A stretch of DNA of 19,551 nt, taken from contig JAEZVS010000147.1 in assembly GCA_023443145.1 (NCBI GenBank), forward strand, positions 1-19,551. The letters are read 5' to 3'. Of this stretch, positions 7,342 through 16,569 are shown piece by piece. The DNA is from Bacillota bacterium. Lineage in GTDB: Bacteria > Bacillota > Peptococcia > Peptococcales > Peptococcaceae. Under the pieces are notes generated by a model, which did not search any database, had not been told where the DNA came from, and saw nothing but the letters and a program-made list of their open reading frames with translations. A program made the translations under genes and the position numbers. The stretch's first letter is position 1; every line of letters begins with the position of its first letter.

Positions 7342-7462
7342 GTTGACTCATGATGAATCTGAGGGTTACCATTTGTCTTTTATATATCGTGTGCGTCGAT
7401 CCGGAAATGGATGTAACACGTCGTCAACGCTTGATCCGTCGCCATTTTCTACAATGGTGCTT

Positions 7463-8332
7463 TTACAGATTCATGTCCAGTCCGTTCAAACGGTAGGCCG
7501 CCTGAATGGTATGCTTGGCTAAAATAGCCGTGGTCACGGTCCCCACCCCGCCGGGTACGGGTGTGATCATTCCGGCACGTTTTTCGGCACTGTCAAAATC
7601 CACGTCGCCGCACAGTTTGCCGTCTTCATCTACGTTAATGCCCACGTCCACCACCACACTGCCTTCGCCCACCATATCGCCGGTGATCATCCCGGCCTTA
7701 CCGGCACAGGCAACCAACACGTCGGCTTCACGGCAGCGTGCAGCAAGATCGACCGTTTTGGTGTGACAGACGGTGGGGGTGGCATTTTGGCCGAGCATGA
7801 GCATGGCCAGAGGTTTGCCCACCACCATGCTGCGTCCCACAATGGTCACCCGCTTGCTGCGCAGTGACACGCCGCTTTGTGCCAGCACTTCCATCACCGC
7901 CGACGGGGTACAGGGCGCAAAACCGGTGTCATCACCGGCGAAAACCTTGGCGGCGCCGATAGGCCCCATGCAATCCACGTCTTTTAAGGGATGAATCATC
8001 GCCTGTAAAGGAGACACATCCAGATGCTTGGGCAAAGGCTGAAAAAGAAGAATACCGTGTACCGCTGTATCGTCGTTCACAGCTTGAAATGTATTCTCCA
8101 AGGTCTCTTGAGCCACATCTCCGGGCAGCACCACTTGTTTCACGGTCACCTGCATTTGTTCCATGCGCTTCATGGCCGACCGCTCGTAAGACATGTCATC
8201 GGGCCGTTCTCCCACACGCACAATGGCCAGGCAGGGTGCAATGCCCTGACGGCGCAGGTTTTCTGCCAATGGAAGCAGATCCGCCTCCATTTTTGCCACC
8301 ACATCTTTTCCCAGCATGAGTTGTGCCATCAT
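7463..8332 (-). CDS. folD: Methylene-THF dehydrogenase FolD (cyclohydrolase residues altered)
   Basis: A 289-residue FolD-family protein oxidising 5,10-methylene-THF to methenyl-THF. Family marks are VGERPDDMSYERS with Y49, DVD at 118-120, PCTPSAV, the nucleotide-binding GRSMVVGKP, and TPVPGGVGTVT near the C-terminus. Two residues required for cyclohydrolase activity in studied enzymes are not conserved. The lysine four residues after the active-site tyrosine (K54 in E. coli, K56 in human) is A53, and the usual VQLPLP is LFQPLP, putting F at the glutamine position. It is thus probably a dehydrogenase only, with the neighbouring FchA supplying the cyclohydrolase. The ATG overlaps the fchA stop (ATGA) behind an AAGGAGG, so translation is coupled. 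It is the last gene of fhs-fchA-folD. Confidence 0.93.
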   Translation of the reverse strand: MMAQLMLGKDVVAKMEADLLPLAENLRRQGIAPCLAIVRVGERPDDMSYERSAMKRMEQMQVTVKQVVLPGDVAQETLENTFQAVNDDTAVHGILLFQPLPKHLDVSPLQAMIHPLKDVDCMGPIGAAKVFAGDDTGFAPCTPSAVMEVLAQSGVSLRSKRVTIVGRSMVVGKPLAMLMLGQNATPTVCHTKTVDLAARCREADVLVACAGKAGMITGDMVGEGSVVVDVGINVDEDGKLCGDVDFDSAEKRAGMITPVPGGVGTVTTAILAKHTIQAAYRLNGLDMNL

Positions 8333-8958
8333 TGGGCCTCCTTCCGTATGACAGCCAGCACGCCACTGTAGATGCGTTCTTGCAAGTCTGCACCTTCCGC
8401 AATGATGGATTCGGCTTTTGCGTCTAACTGAGCCGCCCGTTCACGATCGGTCATAAGCTGGGTGTTGATGCTCACATTGAGAGAAGCGCCCTGAATGGCG
8501 GCCTGGGCAAACAATATGCCCACGCCCACATCACTTATGGCCAATCGACTGCCTTTTTCCACCAGTGTTTCCAATTGTTGCGCCACAGAAAGCACCGTTT
8601 CCATAATTTGCAAAGGAACCAAACTGGCTTCATATAAAGCCGCTTCCATAATCTCTCCACGATTGGGATCGTCCTTCGGCAAACCGTAGGCTTTGGATAA
8701 TGGCTCGAAAGCCGCCGCATCGCCATCCACCAGATCGACAAGCTGATCGCGCAATGCTTCCAGCTCACTGCGGCAAGCCAAGACGTCTTCTTCATAATCG
8801 GCGTAACGCTTTTTGCCGATGGTGAGATTGGTCACCATCATGCCCAATGCCGCACCCAGAGCCCCAACGGCGGCAGAAGCGCCGCCCCCGCCGGGCACCG
8901 GCGCATTGGAAGAAAGCTCAGCCAAAAAATCTATGGCCGGTTTCTCTAACATTTTCAC
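8329..8958 (-). CDS. fchA: Methenyl-THF cyclohydrolase / formimino-THF cyclodeaminase family protein
   Basis: A 209-residue protein of the FTCD C-terminal (cyclodeaminase) family, mostly helical. The folate-site signature VPGGGGASAAVGALGAALG lies at residues 21-39, followed by NLTIGKKRY, and a second conserved SDVGVG lies later. In acetogens and purine fermenters FchA proteins convert methenyl-THF to formyl-THF and some also deaminate formimino-THF. The GTG at 8956-8958 is chosen as start because GAGGTGA lies 5 nt upstream; a GTG at 8965-8967 overlaps that ribosome binding site. It begins 12 nt after fhs and overlaps folD by 4 nt. The order fhs-fchA-folD is that of known acetogen clusters. 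No histidine-degradation gene is nearby, so the cyclohydrolase role fits best. Confidence 0.9.
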   Translation of the reverse strand: MKMLEKPAIDFLAELSSNAPVPGGGGASAAVGALGAALGMMVTNLTIGKKRYADYEEDVLACRSELEALRDQLVDLVDGDAAAFEPLSKAYGLPKDDPNRGEIMEAALYEASLVPLQIMETVLSVAQQLETLVEKGSRLAISDVGVGILFAQAAIQGASLNVSINTQLMTDRERAAQLDAKAESIIAEGADLQERIYSGVLAVIRKEAQ

Positions 8959-8970
8959 AGCTTTCACCTC

Positions 8971-10650
8971 TTAGAATAGTCCGGAGATGATCCCGTCGTT
9001 GTCCACATCAATTTTTTCAGCCGCAGGCACTTTGGGCAGTCCCGGCATTTTCATAATACTGCCGGTCAGGGCCACCAGGAATCCGGCGCCGATGGAAGCG
9101 GTCATGTCACTGATGGTGATGCGGAAACCTTTCGGGCAGCCCAGCTTGGTTTGATCATCGGTCAAAGAATACTGGTTCTTCGCCATGCAAATGGGCAGTT
9201 GGCCGAAGCCCAGCTTTTCAAGTTCGGCAATTTCTCCGTCTGCTTTGGCAGAATAGTCCACGCCGTCGGCACCATACACTTTGGTGGCAATGGCTTCGAT
9301 TTTTTCTTTAATCGAAAGGGTCTCATCGTAAACAAAACGCATGTCGGCAGGTTGTTCGCAAAGGCGCACCACTTCTTTGGCCAGTTCTTCGCCGCCGGCA
9401 CCGCCCTTGCCCCACACTTCCGATAGAGCGACGTTCACGCCGAGGGCGGCACATTTTTCGCGCACCAGCGCCAGTTCCGCCTCCGTATCGGTGGGAAAAC
9501 GGTTGATGGCCACCACCACGGGCAGACCATACACATTGGTGATGTTGTCAATGTGCTTGAGCAAATTGGGCAGACCCGCTTCCAGCGCCGCAAGGTTTTC
9601 GGCGCCCAGATCCGCTTTGGCCACACCGCCATTGTATTTCAACGCTTTAATGGTGGCCACGAGCGCCACGGCACTCGGACGGATTCCCGTCATGCGGCAT
9701 TTGATATCGATGAATTTTTCAGCGCCCAAGTCCGCTCCGAAGCCCGCTTCGGTGATGAGATAATCTGCCATTTTCATACCCATTTGAGTGGCGATGACGC
9801 TGTTGCAACCGTGGGCGATGTTGGCGAACGGTCCGCCATGGATAAAGGCCGGTGTGCCTTCCAGCGTTTGAGCCAGATTGGGTTTGAGGGCATCTTTCAA
9901 CAGTGCCGCCAGAGCACCCTGGGCTTTCAAATCCCCGGCAGTCACCGGTTCGCCATCGTAGGTATAGGCCACAATAATACGCGCCAGACGTGCTTTCAAA
10001 TCGTCAATGTTGGTGGCCAGACAGAAGATGGCCATGATCTCTGAAGCCACGGTGATGTCAAACCCGTCGGCGCGGGTCACCCCATCCACCGGACGGCCGA
10101 TGCCGTCAATGACGTTGCGCAGCTGGCGATCGTTCATATCCAGGCAACGGCGCCACACCACCCGTTTGGGATTGATGTGTAACGCATTGCCCTGATAGAT
10201 GTGGTTGTCGAGCATAGCCGCCAAAAGATTGTTGGCGGCGCCGATGGCGTGCAAATCTCCGGTAAAATGCAAGTTGATGTCTTCCATGGGCACCACTTGC
10301 GCATATCCGCCGCCGGCAGCTCCGCCTTTTACTCCGAACACAGGACCTAAAGACGGCTCCCGCAGCGCCACCATGGTTTTATGTCCCAGACGATTAAGGG
10401 CATCGGCCATCCCGATGGTGGTGGTGGTTTTCCCTTCGCCGGCCGGTGTCGGGTTAATGGCTGTCACCAACACCACTTTGGCATTGGGCCGATCTTTAAG
10501 AGTGTTGTTATAATAACGGAAGTCGATTTTTGCTTTATATTTTCCATAATGCTCAATGTATTCATCAGGAATGTTCAGCTTGGCGGCAATCTCATCAATA
10601 GGCCGCATGGCAGCTTCTTGAGCAATTTCAATATCCGATTTAAATCCCAT
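8971..10650 (-). CDS. fhs: Formate--tetrahydrofolate ligase
   Basis: A 559-residue formyl-THF synthetase, ATP + formate + THF to formyl-THF. It is reversible, and in glycine or purine fermenters it runs backwards to make ATP. It begins [18 protein letters not shown], the family's standard N-terminus. The ATP-binding loop TPAGEGKTT is at residues 68-76, and the C-terminal region ([20 protein letters not shown]) is intact. The ATG at 10648-10650 has AAAGGAG upstream. The frame is open for 30 more codons to 10740, but that extension is not part of the family. It is first in fhs-fchA-folD, downstream of the lpd terminator and so with its own promoter. Length is normal (about 556). Confidence 0.97.
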   Translation of the reverse strand: MGFKSDIEIAQEAAMRPIDEIAAKLNIPDEYIEHYGKYKAKIDFRYYNNTLKDRPNAKVVLVTAINPTPAGEGKTTTTIGMADALNRLGHKTMVALREPSLGPVFGVKGGAAGGGYAQVVPMEDINLHFTGDLHAIGAANNLLAAMLDNHIYQGNALHINPKRVVWRRCLDMNDRQLRNVIDGIGRPVDGVTRADGFDITVASEIMAIFCLATNIDDLKARLARIIVAYTYDGEPVTAGDLKAQGALAALLKDALKPNLAQTLEGTPAFIHGGPFANIAHGCNSVIATQMGMKMADYLITEAGFGADLGAEKFIDIKCRMTGIRPSAVALVATIKALKYNGGVAKADLGAENLAALEAGLPNLLKHIDNITNVYGLPVVVAINRFPTDTEAELALVREKCAALGVNVALSEVWGKGGAGGEELAKEVVRLCEQPADMRFVYDETLSIKEKIEAIATKVYGADGVDYSAKADGEIAELEKLGFGQLPICMAKNQYSLTDDQTKLGCPKGFRITISDMTASIGAGFLVALTGSIMKMPGLPKVPAAEKIDVDNDGIISGLF

Positions 10651-10755
10651 GATACACGCTCCTTTAATATATGGTTTCAACGGCGAACATAAGGTGTTCC
10701 TTTTTAGCTTAACGCATTTTGCGCATCCGTCGCACATCAATGATTTTGGAATACA

Positions 10756-10786
10756 TTTATAGATATAATTTATGTTTGACGGACAA
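10756..10786 (-). promoter_or_regulatory. Possible promoter of fhs-fchA-folD
   Basis: On the minus strand, TTGTCC (10781-10786), a 19-bp spacer and TATAAA (10756-10761). The spacer is longer than ideal. A promoter is expected between the lpd terminator and fhs, giving a leader of roughly 100 nt with a small GAACA/TGTTC hairpin. I see no THF riboswitch in it. Confidence 0.4.
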
Positions 10787-10794
10787 ATTTGCTC

Positions 10795-10852
10795 AAAAAA
10801 GCGGCATGGCCTTCTACTAATGCGGCGCTGCCCACATAGAAAACCATGCCGC
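10795..10852 (-). terminator. Terminator of the gcv operon, with long loop
   Basis: On the minus strand, GCGGCATGG (10844-10852) pairs perfectly with CCATGCCGC (10801-10809) and six T follow. The loop is 34 nt and may hold a small GGC/GCC hairpin. It starts 6 nt past the lpd stop. Confidence 0.75.
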
Positions 10853-10857
10853 CTGCT

Positions 10858-12273
10858 TTATTTGCGTTTTTTCTTTTTGGGCATCACGTGGATGGCCTCT
10901 CCCAGCAGATCTTCCAAAGCCTCACCAATGCCTTCATTATAGGTGGGATGGGGGCGAATGCCTTTGAGCATCTGCTCCGCGGTCAAACGGTTGGCGATGG
11001 CAACCGCCATTTCGCTGATCATATCGGTGGCCCGGGCGCACATCATCTGTACCCCCACCAATCGATGATCGTCGGCACGTGCCACCACCTTAATAAAACC
11101 GCGGTCTTCGCGTGTAATAAGAGATTTGCCGTTGCCGCCCATTACATATTTGCCCACCAAAACGTCCAGGCCTGTGGCCTTGGCCTCGTCTTCAGTAAGA
11201 CCCACCGAGGCAATTTCCGGGTTGGTGTAGACACAAGCGGGCACCACATCCAAATCGATGCCGGCATCTTGACCGGCCAAATGCGCCGCCGTTACAATGC
11301 CCTGAGCACTGGCGGTGTGCGCCAGCTGCATACCGATGACACAGTCTCCGATGGCGTAGACACCGGGAATGGAACTTTGAAAATGTTCATCCACCACGAT
11401 GCGCCCGCGAACCATTTCCGGGCGGGCATCATCGGCAAAAAGGCCGTCGGTATTGGGGCCTCGGCCCACTGCGCACAGCACATACTGGGCAGAGACAGAT
11501 TGCAGCTCATCTTTTTGCATAAACTGCACCGCCGTCTCTTCACCATCTTCTGCCAGACCTTTCACCATGGCATTGGCATAGATATCCACGCCCCGTTTTT
11601 TCATAATCATCTTCAAGTTTTGGCTGATTTCCCGATCCATATTGGGCAGAATGCGGTCCATCCCTTCAATGATGGTCACCTTGGTGCCGAAATAGGAAAA
11701 AAGATTGGCAAACTCCACCCCGATGACCCCACCGCCAATGATGACAATAGAATCCGGACGATCCCGCAATTTAAACAGTTCATCACTTGAGATGACCCCT
11801 GGCAAGCGCATGCCGGGAATATCGAGCACCACCGGCTTGGAGCCTGTGGCCAGAATGATATGATCGGCGTGATAAACGGTTTCGGTGCCATCGGCTGCCC
11901 GCACATGCACCGATTTGTCCGCATAGAGAAGGCCTCGGCCTCGGATGAGCGTCACATCGTTGCCTTTAAAAAGCTGCTCAACGCCGCCCACCAGCTGACC
12001 GATCACCGTTTGCTTATAATCGATGACCTTCTCATAGTCCACACGCACATTATCTGCAAAGATGCCGAACTGCTCGGCCTCTTTCATTTCTTCATATAGG
12101 GTGGCGGCATGGATCATCGCTTTGGCGGGAATACAACCGCGATTCAAACAGGTGCCGCCCACTTCCCGTGCTTCCACAACGGCGGTGCGCATGCCTAGTT
12201 TGGCCGCCTTAATTGCAGATACATAACCACCCGGGCCCGCTCCGATGACGAGCACGTCATAATGATTGTCCAA
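10858..12273 (-). CDS. lpd: Dihydrolipoyl dehydrogenase (glycine cleavage L-protein)
   Basis: A 471-residue FAD flavoenzyme that reoxidises dihydrolipoyl-GcvH with NAD+. The FAD motif GAGPGG is at residues 11-16. The redox disulfide is C42/C47 in GGTCLNRGCIPAKA, and the NAD motif is in VIIGGGVIGVEF. The catalytic H442/E447 are in RPHPTYNEG near the C-terminus. Translation starts at a TTG (12271-12273), supported by ACAGGAGGT 6 nt upstream and the immediate start of the FAD-binding strand. The protein ends in a lysine/arginine run (KKKKRK), which is unusual. It is last in gcvT-H-PA-PB-lplA-lpd, 36 nt after lplA, so it is most likely dedicated to glycine cleavage. Confidence 0.96.
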   Translation of the reverse strand: MDNHYDVLVIGAGPGGYVSAIKAAKLGMRTAVVEAREVGGTCLNRGCIPAKAMIHAATLYEEMKEAEQFGIFADNVRVDYEKVIDYKQTVIGQLVGGVEQLFKGNDVTLIRGRGLLYADKSVHVRAADGTETVYHADHIILATGSKPVVLDIPGMRLPGVISSDELFKLRDRPDSIVIIGGGVIGVEFANLFSYFGTKVTIIEGMDRILPNMDREISQNLKMIMKKRGVDIYANAMVKGLAEDGEETAVQFMQKDELQSVSAQYVLCAVGRGPNTDGLFADDARPEMVRGRIVVDEHFQSSIPGVYAIGDCVIGMQLAHTASAQGIVTAAHLAGQDAGIDLDVVPACVYTNPEIASVGLTEDEAKATGLDVLVGKYVMGGNGKSLITREDRGFIKVVARADDHRLVGVQMMCARATDMISEMAVAIANRLTAEQMLKGIRPHPTYNEGIGEALEDLLGEAIHVMPKKKKRK

Positions 12274-12309
12274 TTGGATACCTCCTGTAAAAACAGCCGA
12301 ACCGCAAAA

Positions 12310-13305
12310 TCAGCATTCCACCTGCATGAGCCAATCACTCAGCTCCCGCTGCGGTTCTTGCGCTGCATCCGATACGGCCAAATTCAGCACTGCCTGCGCC
12401 AGCGCCCGATTGTCATAACGCACACCGGGCAGGGCCTCAGTCAGAGCATCGATAAAGTCGGGCAAAAGCGCATCGGAATACACCTGGGCGTCCTGCACAC
12501 GGCCTTCATTGACTTGCAGCTCCACATCCACCTGTCCCCAGGGAAAACGCTTGTTAAAACTGCGGTCAAAAACAAACTTACGTCCGAATTTCCATTCCCA
12601 CGCTTCGTAGCGCGCTTCCAACGCCTGCCATTCGTCGGTATCCACCGCATCCGGCGACATGATTTCCGGCTTTACGCCGTAGACCTCTGCAAATGCCCGG
12701 TTCAAAGCTTGCTTCAAACGGTCCGCGGTCATTTGCGGGCACACTTCCACCAAATTCATCACCCGTGACTGTACCGATGTGACACCCTTACTTTGCAGTT
12801 TTTCTTTGGAAACATTCAAATATTTGGCCATTTTCTCACCGTCTACCTGCATAAGCAAGGTGCCGTGATGATAGCAGCGTCCTCTATGTTCATAGAAAGC
12901 ATTGCCCGATACTTTCCGCCCGTCCACCAAAATATCGTTGCGGCCGGAGCGTTCGGCTTGAATGCCCATCGACTGCAGGGCACGTAGAATCACATCCAAC
13001 TGCTTATCCACATTATAGTGGTCTTTCTGCGCCAAAAAAGTAAAGTTCAAATTACCCAAATCGTGATACACTGCCCCGCCGCCGGAAAGACGGCGGGCCA
13101 GTCGGCCATCATCGGCCTCAAATGTGGTGACGTTGCATTCTTTCCAGGCATTTTGGTTTTTGCCGATCACCACAGTGTGTTGATTTTGCCAGAGATAAAG
13201 CATCACTTCATCTTCTGCCACATGGTCCAGCAACCAGTTTTCCAAAGCCAAATTGCGGTATGGATTGGTGCTGTTGCTTTCAATCAACGTTAAGCGTAGA
13301 TTCAT
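12310..13305 (-). CDS. lplA: Lipoate--protein ligase A
   Basis: A 331-residue lipoate-protein ligase that activates lipoate with ATP and attaches it to the GcvH lysine. The signature RRLSGGGAVYHDLGN is at residues 71-85, with the catalytic lysine K131 in DGRKVSGNAF. A C-terminal accessory domain (about 250-331) is present, as in complete LplA. I chose the ATG at 13303-13305: AGAGG sits 5 nt upstream and the protein then begins MNLRLTLIESNSTNPYRN. An upstream ATG (13318-13320) overlaps the gcvPB stop as ATGA but has no ribosome binding site. Its place between gcvPB and lpd means the operon carries its own lipoylation enzyme. Use of scavenged lipoate is inferred. Confidence 0.94.
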   Translation of the reverse strand: MNLRLTLIESNSTNPYRNLALENWLLDHVAEDEVMLYLWQNQHTVVIGKNQNAWKECNVTTFEADDGRLARRLSGGGAVYHDLGNLNFTFLAQKDHYNVDKQLDVILRALQSMGIQAERSGRNDILVDGRKVSGNAFYEHRGRCYHHGTLLMQVDGEKMAKYLNVSKEKLQSKGVTSVQSRVMNLVEVCPQMTADRLKQALNRAFAEVYGVKPEIMSPDAVDTDEWQALEARYEAWEWKFGRKFVFDRSFNKRFPWGQVDVELQVNEGRVQDAQVYSDALLPDFIDALTEALPGVRYDNRALAQAVLNLAVSDAAQEPQRELSDWLMQVEC

Positions 13306-13316
13306 ACAAGCCTCTT

Positions 13317-14750
13317 TCATTCATCAAAATCAAATGCGACGACCGGACGACGCGCCGCTTCCACCTCGTCCATTCTGCCCACCGGCGTGGTCACCGGCGC
13401 CGCATGAAGGGCTTCAGGATCATCATAAGCCCGTTGGTGCAAATCGCGGAACACGGAAATGGCCTGATCCAGCGTTTCCCGAGATTCGGTTTCCGTGGGC
13501 TCCACCATGAGCGCTTCCGGAACGATCAAGGGAAAATACATGGTCGGGGGGTGAATGTTATTGTCTAATAAACCTTTGGCCACATCCAAAGCGGCACAAC
13601 CCGTTTCTTTTTTGAGGCGCGACAAATCCATCACAAATTCATGCATGCAGGTGGTGTCAAAGGCCATATCATACACATCACTTAGGGCCACGCGCATATA
13701 ATTGGCATTCAGCACGGCGTTGGCACTGGCTTCAGGGATGCCTTCCCGTCCCAGCGTGATGATGTAGGTGAGGGCACGAACATTCACCAGAAAATGACCG
13801 TAGAAACTCTTTAATTGACCCACACTATGGGCCGGTGTTACAAAATGACGTTCTCCTTCGCCGCCTTCCACCAGCACATTCGGCAAATATTCGGCCAAGA
13901 CGGCCTTGCATCCCACCGGACCGGATCCCGGACCGCCGCCGCCGTGCGGCGTGGAAAAAGTTTTGTGCAGGTTCAAATGAACCACATCGAAGCCCATATC
14001 TCCCGGGCGGACCCAACCCATAACGGCATTTAAGTTAGCGCCGTCATAATAGCAAAGGCCGCCGCACTCATGGACTATGTCGGTGATGGCACGAATGTTG
14101 GGATCGAAAAGCCCCACCGTATTGGGGTTGGTCAACATGAGTCCGGCCACTTCATCGGTGCAGGCTTCTTTAAGTTTTTCAAGATCCACACAACCGTCGG
14201 GACCGGAAGGCACATTCACAATTTCGTAACCGCACATGGAAGCAGTGGCCGGATTGGTGCCGTGTGCCGAGTCGGGCACAATCACTTTGGTGCGCTTTTG
14301 ATCGCCACGGGCTGTATGATAGGCTTTAATCAGAAGTAAGCCGGTAAATTCGCCCTGCGCGCCCGCAGCCGGCTGCAACGTCAAGTGATCCATGCCGGTG
14401 ATGGCACACAAATACTGTTCCAGCGTTTGCATCATTTCCAGAGCTCCTTGCACAGTATGGAGCGGCTGCAGAGGGTGAATATCGGTAAATCCCGGTAAAT
14501 TGGCCATCTCTTCGTTCAACCGCGGGTTGTATTTCATCGTGCAGCTGCCCAGGGGATAGAAGCCGTCGTTCACACCATGGCATTTCTTGGCCAGTTCACT
14601 GTAATGACGGGTGAGGTCAATTTCACTGATTTCCGGCAAAGGAAGGGCCCGCTGACGGGCATCTTTTTCCTGCACGTCAACCAACGGCACATCACAAGGC
14701 GGCAAAACATCGATGCCGCGGCCCGGTTTGCTTTTTTCAAAAATCAACAT
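13317..14750 (-). CDS. gcvPB: Glycine dehydrogenase (decarboxylating) subunit 2
   Basis: The 477-residue PLP-binding C-terminal half of the two-subunit P-protein, which decarboxylates glycine and passes aminomethyl to lipoyl-GcvH. The PLP lysine is K263 in VHLNLHKTFSTPHGGGGPG, a hallmark segment. FYPLGSCTMKYNPR (65-78) and SAHGTNPATA (161-170) are further conserved blocks. It starts one base after the gcvPA stop (TGAGATG) behind an AAGGGGTG, so the two subunits are translationally coupled, as expected for a heterotetramer. Length fits the family (about 480). No truncation or frameshift is seen. Confidence 0.97.
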   Translation of the reverse strand: MLIFEKSKPGRGIDVLPPCDVPLVDVQEKDARQRALPLPEISEIDLTRHYSELAKKCHGVNDGFYPLGSCTMKYNPRLNEEMANLPGFTDIHPLQPLHTVQGALEMMQTLEQYLCAITGMDHLTLQPAAGAQGEFTGLLLIKAYHTARGDQKRTKVIVPDSAHGTNPATASMCGYEIVNVPSGPDGCVDLEKLKEACTDEVAGLMLTNPNTVGLFDPNIRAITDIVHECGGLCYYDGANLNAVMGWVRPGDMGFDVVHLNLHKTFSTPHGGGGPGSGPVGCKAVLAEYLPNVLVEGGEGERHFVTPAHSVGQLKSFYGHFLVNVRALTYIITLGREGIPEASANAVLNANYMRVALSDVYDMAFDTTCMHEFVMDLSRLKKETGCAALDVAKGLLDNNIHPPTMYFPLIVPEALMVEPTETESRETLDQAISVFRDLHQRAYDDPEALHAAPVTTPVGRMDEVEAARRPVVAFDFDE

Positions 14751-14751
14751 C

Positions 14752-16074
14752 TCAGCCCACCCCTTTCACAATACGGATGACGTCATCCATAGCGTCTTTT
14801 GTGCACAATTCCGTGCAGCACCAGAGAATCCGTTTGTCGTCTAAAGGATAACCGCCGAGGATATCTTTCTCTTCCAGAGCAGACAAAATATCTTGCGCCG
14901 GCACATCTCCGGTGGTGACAAACTCATGGAAAAATGCCCCTTTGTTTTCTAAAGTCAGCCCTGCTTCCACCAACCCTTGGGCCAGATAATGAGCCTTGGA
15001 AAGAGACTGCCGGGCCACCTCCTTCAAACCTTGGGGACCCATGGCGGACAAATACACCCCTACGGCAAATGCGCACAGCGCCTGATTGGAGCAAATATTG
15101 CTGGAGGCCTTTTCCCGTCTGATATGCTGTTCGCGCGCCTGCAGCGTGAGCACATAGCCCACATTGCCTTTTCCGTCGTGCGTTTGACCGACAATGCGTC
15201 CGGGAAGGTTGCGCATCAACTTTTGCGTGGTGGCCATAAAGCCGACATAAGGTCCGCCGAAACCAAGAGGCAAACCCAAGGGTTGGGCATCGCCCACTGC
15301 AATATCGGCGCCGTATTCACGCGGCGTTTTCAAAAGTGCCACACTCACCGGGTTGACACCCATAATAAATTTTGCCTTTTGCGCATGGGCAATGTTACCG
15401 ATCGCCTCAGCATCTTCAATGTTGCCGAAATAGTTGGGTTGTTGAATATAAACGGCGGCGGTGCGTTCATCGACAGCCGCTTCCATGGCGGCCACGTCAG
15501 TAAGTCCGTCCGCTGTAGGCGGCACAATCACCACTTCCATATCATTGCCGAAAGTGTAGGTCTTGATGGTTTCCAGTACATTCGGATGAGCCGTACCGGA
15601 AACAACCGCCTTGTTCTGTTTTCGACCATAGCACATAGAAAGCGCTTCAGCTGCCGCATTGGCGCCGTCGTAAACTGAGGCATTGCTCGCATCCATACCT
15701 GTCAGCGTACAGATATAGGTTTGAAATTCAAAAATGGATTGCAATATCCCTTGACTGATTTCCGCCTGATAAGGTGTATAGGCGGTCTGCAGATTTTCTT
15801 TGGCCAACACATTTTTGACCATAGTGGGAATATAGTGATGATAAGCCCCCGCTCCACGGAAAATATGGGAAAAAACTTTGTTTTTTTCCGCCATCGCCGT
15901 TACTGTGCGGCGGGTTTCCAGCTCGCTTTTGCCCTCCGGCAAAAGAAGGGGTTCTTTCAATTTCAAGTCATCCGGAATCACATGGAACATATCGTCAAAG
16001 GAATCAAAGCCACAGGCTTTGAGCATTTCTTTACGTTCCGCATCGGTATTCGGCACATAGCTGCCCATGCACAT
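14752..16074 (-). CDS. gcvPA: Glycine dehydrogenase (decarboxylating) subunit 1
   Basis: The 440-residue N-terminal half of the split P-protein. Conserved blocks include SYVPNTDAERKEML, FRGAGAYHHYIP (73-84), TAYTPYQAEISQG and YDGANAAAEA (138-147). It lacks the PLP lysine, which is in subunit 2. The ATG at 16072-16074 has AAGGAGG four bases upstream; a second ATG two codons later (16066-16068) is a possible alternative with a longer gap. It lies 37 nt after gcvH and is joined end to end with gcvPB. The split form is usual in Bacillota and contrasts with the fused GcvP of enterobacteria. Confidence 0.96.
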   Translation of the reverse strand: MCMGSYVPNTDAERKEMLKACGFDSFDDMFHVIPDDLKLKEPLLLPEGKSELETRRTVTAMAEKNKVFSHIFRGAGAYHHYIPTMVKNVLAKENLQTAYTPYQAEISQGILQSIFEFQTYICTLTGMDASNASVYDGANAAAEALSMCYGRKQNKAVVSGTAHPNVLETIKTYTFGNDMEVVIVPPTADGLTDVAAMEAAVDERTAAVYIQQPNYFGNIEDAEAIGNIAHAQKAKFIMGVNPVSVALLKTPREYGADIAVGDAQPLGLPLGFGGPYVGFMATTQKLMRNLPGRIVGQTHDGKGNVGYVLTLQAREQHIRREKASSNICSNQALCAFAVGVYLSAMGPQGLKEVARQSLSKAHYLAQGLVEAGLTLENKGAFFHEFVTTGDVPAQDILSALEEKDILGGYPLDDKRILWCCTELCTKDAMDDVIRIVKGVG

Positions 16075-16111
16075 TCACCCTCCTTTACAAATCGCCAAAA
16101 AACAGGACCTT

Positions 16112-16489
16112 CTATTCAAGAGCCTCTACAAAGGCTTGATAAGCATCTGCATCCATCAAATCGTCAATACCGGAAAAATCACTCACTTTAATAAACCATG
16201 CGTCATAAGGCGCTTCATTGATTTTTTCAGGCGCATCCAAAAGTTCTTCATTGATTTCTGCCACCGTGCCGTTTACAGGGCTGAGCACATCGCTGGCCGC
16301 TTTCACCGATTCCACATCTGCAAAGGTGTCCCCTGCCGTCACTTCATCGCCCACTTCCGGAAGATTAACGAAAACCAAATCGCCCAATTCACTTTGGGCA
16401 TAGTCGGTAATGCCGACAACAGCCAAATCACCGTCAACCAACACCCATTCATGATCTTCCGAATAACGCAGTTCTTTTTTTAATTCCAT
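16112..16489 (-). CDS. gcvH: Glycine cleavage system H protein
   Basis: The 125-residue lipoyl carrier that shuttles the aminomethyl group among P-, T- and L-proteins. The lipoylation site is K63 in [11 protein letters not shown], matching K64 of E. coli. EDHEWV near the N-terminus, [16 protein letters not shown] and DAWFIKV near the C-terminus are typical. The ATG at 16487-16489 is chosen: it follows a GGAAGAGG ribosome binding site and gives the family's normal length. The frame is open to a TTG at 16507, but that would bury the ribosome binding site. It follows gcvT by 80 nt in the operon. Confidence 0.96.
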   Translation of the reverse strand: MELKKELRYSEDHEWVLVDGDLAVVGITDYAQSELGDLVFVNLPEVGDEVTAGDTFADVESVKAASDVLSPVNGTVAEINEELLDAPEKINEAPYDAWFIKVSDFSGIDDLMDADAYQAFVEALE

Positions 16490-16569
16490 TTTTCCTCTTC
16501 CTTTCAAAAAATATATTGTTTGATTTTTATGGATGATACCATCACATGCAGTTTTATCTGTCCAATACC

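Noticed and set aside
10651..10740. N-terminal 30-codon extension of Fhs
   Set aside because: The internal ATG at 10650 has a proper ribosome binding site and gives the family N-terminus; the extension would include that site as coding sequence.
10651..10794. THF riboswitch before fhs
   Set aside because: The leader has a small hairpin only; the conserved THF aptamer segments were not seen.
10846..11790. 314-codon plus-strand open frame opposite lpd
   Set aside because: Entirely antisense to a well-supported lpd, no ribosome binding site, and a histidine/glycine-rich composition typical of antisense frames in GC-biased genes.
14977..15678. 233-codon plus-strand open frame opposite gcvPA
   Set aside because: Antisense to a conserved gene, no family features and no ribosome binding site.
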